21,703 nucleotides of DNA from IMG/VR virus record IMGVR_UViG_3300032309_000357, positions 1-21,703 of that record; one strand, given 5' to 3'. Positions 20,693-21,703 of this stretch are shown piece by piece. Made by a program: the position numbers and the translations under genes. The notes beneath the pieces are model-generated. The model searched no databases, was not told the origin of the DNA, and worked only from the letters and a program-made list of their open reading frames with translations. Each line of letters begins with the position of its first letter. Position 1 is the first letter of the stretch. The stretch is from a virus.

Positions 20693-20959
20693 CTATTTGC
20701 TTTTACAAAATCTTTTTTCAAAAATTCCTGAAAAATGTGGGTAGTCTTGCTCAAACTTTCTAGCATAATCAGCGGTAAAATTATTGTTTACCTTATATTG
20801 ATCATTGCGTTTAATTTTAGACTCCCATCTTATTCTTTCAAAAACTGATTTTGCACCTACTTTAATCTGTCCAGCTTGTATCATTTCGTGAGTATAGTGG
20901 ACAAACTCCTTATAAATCTTAGGATTTCTTTCTTGATATTGCTCGAATGTTTCTCTCAT
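20693..20959 (-). CDS. Conserved phage protein of unknown function (88 aa)
   Basis: The product from the ATG at 20957-20959 begins MRETFEQYQERNPKIYKEFV and continues VHYTHEMIQAGQIKVGAKSV, ERIRWESKIKR, YKVNNNFTADYARKF and GIFEKRFCKS. The pattern NP..Y..F......G....GAK.I.ERIRW....  D..K.NN....YAR.F is a conserved phage protein widespread in siphophages and some bacterial prophages; I know no function for it. An alternative start is TTG at 20969-20971 (92 aa). Overlap with the upstream 42-aa ORF would be 41 nt (ATG) or 53 nt (TTG). After its stop comes a short gap, then the structured leader. Confidence 0.75.
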   Translation of the reverse strand: MRETFEQYQERNPKIYKEFVHYTHEMIQAGQIKVGAKSVFERIRWESKIKRNDQYKVNNNFTADYARKFEQDYPHFSGIFEKRFCKSK

Positions 20960-21047
20960 CGCTTTTAACAAGTTTAAGTTTTATGTAGTTCTTATTAAGC
21001 TCTTTGGCTAAGTGTGCTTGCCATTGGTTAAATGTTATCTTTGACAT
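20919..21047 (-). CDS. Small unknown protein (42 aa)
   Basis: The ATG at 21045-21047 lies 1 nt after the stop of the preceding gene (TAA A ATG) and the frame runs 42 codons, beginning MSKITFNQWQAHLAKELNKN and ending SDERNIRAISRKKS. It overlaps the 88-aa gene that follows by 41 nt. Tight coupling to the upstream stop and a basic, helical protein-like sequence support it. It is short and unplaced in any family, so the risk of being a chance ORF remains. Confidence 0.55.
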   Translation of the reverse strand: MSKITFNQWQAHLAKELNKNYIKLKLVKSDERNIRAISRKKS

Positions 21048-21048
21048 T

Positions 21049-21237
21049 TTAGTTTGTGTTTATTAGTGCATCTTGCACCGCTTCCCAGTAGTCTATGTCT
21101 TCTCCTAATGTAACTCCTACAAGTAAATCAATGTGTAGGATCGCGGAGGCTATTGCCTCTTCTTTGCTTTTCTTTGTTCTAACCTGAGCATTAGTAAAAT
21201 GCTTAATTAGCTCGGTTGCTTTTTGCTTTGGTGTCAT
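21049..21237 (-). CDS. Unknown small phage protein (62 aa)
   Basis: The product is MTPKQKATELIKHFTNAQVR and ends with GVTLGEDIDYWEAVQDALINTN, an amphipathic-helix protein of the small phage type. TPKQKATELIKHF resembles the start of the small protein family represented also at 16808-16984 (..AKELV..F.. ..YW..V..EI..), so this may be a paralogue. It lies after a dyad element and ends 1 nt before the 42-aa ORF. Function unknown. Confidence 0.6.
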   Translation of the reverse strand: MTPKQKATELIKHFTNAQVRTKKSKEEAIASAILHIDLLVGVTLGEDIDYWEAVQDALINTN

Positions 21238-21253
21238 AATTTTTAAGGTTGAA

Positions 21254-21274
21254 CTTGTTCTAAAATAGAACAGG
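21254..21274. promoter_or_regulatory. Dyad element between two small early genes (operator candidate)
   Basis: The perfect dyad TGTTCTA-TTT-TAGAACA lies at 21256-21272 (minus strand), extended to CTTGTTCTA...TAGAACAGG with one imperfect pair at 21254-21274. It sits between the stop of the gene ending at 21275 and the ATG at 21237. No U-rich tract follows on the minus strand, so it is more like a protein-binding site than a terminator. Confidence 0.4.
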
Positions 21275-21463
21275 TTAGTGTTTTGTTTTTTCTAATTTTA
21301 ATTGTTTAAGCTCTTCAAATACCTCTGGGTAGTTTACCTTCCCATAAACGGTTTGTTGTACTAAAGCTTGCGACCATTGCCTTGCACTAAAAGGTAATAC
21401 ACCTTTGGCGTTTAGTCTTTCGGCTACTAATCTATAACTCTCTAATTTTCCTATTTTAGTCAT
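21275..21463 (-). CDS. Unknown small phage protein (62 aa, start at 21463)
   Basis: The frame is open from 21541, but the ATG at 21461-21463 is preferred because it overlaps the upstream stop by 8 nt and the product then begins MTKIGKLESYRLVAERLNAK and ends EVFEELKQLKLEKTKH. Upstream residues (MSLILKKNLEIILYKDLGKN) lie wholly within the preceding gene in another frame. The protein is basic and helical with SARQWSQALVQQTVYGKVNY in the middle; it might bind nucleic acid, but no family is recognised. Confidence 0.6.
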   Translation of the reverse strand: MTKIGKLESYRLVAERLNAKGVLPFSARQWSQALVQQTVYGKVNYPEVFEELKQLKLEKTKH

Positions 21464-21677
21464 TACAATTTTTGTCAAAAAATTCTTGCCCAAATCTTTG
21501 TATAATATGATTTCTAAGTTCTTCTTTAAAATCAAACTCATCTATAATTTTCCAGCCGTTCATTAGCTGGTAATTTTCCCACTCTTCAAAGTCTTGCTTA
21601 GTTCTAAAACTTTGTGTGTGCTTCGATTGCTTTCCGTTGCCCATCGATAGCGTAAAGATTGTCGGATATTTATACAT
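21456..21677 (-). CDS. Unknown phage protein (73 aa)
   Basis: The product begins MYKYPTIFTLSMGNGKQSKH and continues FRTKQDFEEWENYQLMNGW, then FKEELRNHIIQRFGQEFFDK. It starts 2 nt after the stop of the probable SSB gene and overlaps the next start by 8 nt (ATGACTAA). The beta-then-helix layout and aromatic content look like a real small protein, but I do not recognise it. Its position suggests an early DNA-metabolism role. Confidence 0.6.
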   Translation of the reverse strand: MYKYPTIFTLSMGNGKQSKHTQSFRTKQDFEEWENYQLMNGWKIIDEFDFKEELRNHIIQRFGQEFFDKNCND

Positions 21678-21679
21678 AG

Positions 21680-21703
21680 CTAAAAAGGTAAGTCGCTTAA
21701 AGG
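21680..21703 (-). CDS. C-terminal end of a probable single-stranded DNA-binding protein (partial)
   Basis: The last 7 codons before the TAG at 21680-21682 read PLSDLPF. A terminal acidic-Leu-Pro-Phe (DLPF) tail is the hallmark of bacterial and phage SSB proteins, where it recruits replication and repair partners. The rest of the gene is beyond the window edge. The call depends on only seven residues, but its position at the head of the replication genes fits. Confidence 0.5.
   Translation of the reverse strand, partial: PLSDLPF

Noticed and set aside
20693-20720. AAAAGC-AAATA-GCTTTT hairpin at the end of the conserved phage gene as a terminator
   Set aside because: Short A/T-rich stem; the GC-richer hairpin at 20590-20620 is a better candidate. 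It may still contribute.
20690-20735. Promoter for the initiator gene (TTTG ... TAGCTTTT)
   Set aside because: Spacing of 23 nt is at the limit and the second element has a mismatch; too weak to list.
21464-21541. Upstream N-terminal extension of the gene ending at 21275
   Set aside because: It overlaps the 73-aa gene by more than 80 nt; the ATG at 21463 gives an 8-nt overlap typical of this genome.
1-21703. tRNA genes, CRISPR arrays, insertion sequences, integrase or lysis genes
   Set aside because: I looked for cloverleaf-like GC-rich segments, regular repeats, transposase or recombinase motifs and holin/endolysin patterns and found none.

Overview
The window is a contiguous stretch of a tailed-phage (or prophage) genome whose host is most likely a member of the Bacteroidota, probably of the Flavobacteriia. 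Evidence for the host is the strongly A+T-rich sequence, leaders that lack Shine-Dalgarno motifs and are instead A-rich (for example TAAATAAA before the ATG), and virion proteins of types I associate with Bacteroidota siphophages. Every gene I accept lies on the minus strand, so transcription runs from high to low coordinates. Genes are packed tightly, with repeated 4-nt ATGA and 1-nt TAATG stop/start overlaps. I see no tRNA, rRNA, CRISPR, transposon, integrase, repressor or lysis gene. The longest gap between genes is about 125 bp.

Early/replication half (about 21703 down to 16984, in transcription order): the last codons of a probable SSB, several small unknown proteins, a conserved phage protein (92 aa), a structured RNA leader, a replication initiator with an N-terminal winged-helix-like domain and an acidic linker, an associated 268-aa protein, a RusA-type Holliday junction resolvase, a PAPS-reductase-like PP-loop protein, two unknown proteins, then an intergenic promoter candidate followed by a DUF3310-like protein and small coupled ORFs.

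Transition/packaging (16984 to 13229): a small protein, a sigma-factor-like protein, a Cys-containing protein, a ParB-MTase fusion, and small and large terminase subunits. Virion genes (13197 to 1) then run in an unusual order. The tail genes come first: tail assembly chaperone, tail terminator, gp10-like protein, three tail/virion proteins, a 49-aa protein and the tape measure. The head genes follow: XkdF-like protease, small Cys protein, scaffold, major capsid protein, probable tail tube protein, a 117-aa protein, portal with an extra C-terminal domain, and a neck protein cut by the window edge.

The strongest points of interest are: (1) a programmed -1 frameshift in the tail assembly chaperone, at a 9-T slippery run, giving a 246-aa product that ends exactly at the next gene's start codon; (2) two hairpins with perfectly complementary 7-nt loops, the second a terminator-like hairpin with a U-tract ending 13 nt before the replication gene's ATG, suggesting an attenuator; (3) a repeated leader element, AACGTTTATA-N4-ATG with an ACAAAA box upstream, before three virion genes, which could be promoters read with the phage's own sigma-like protein; (4) several short overlapping genes that conventional gene calling would miss.
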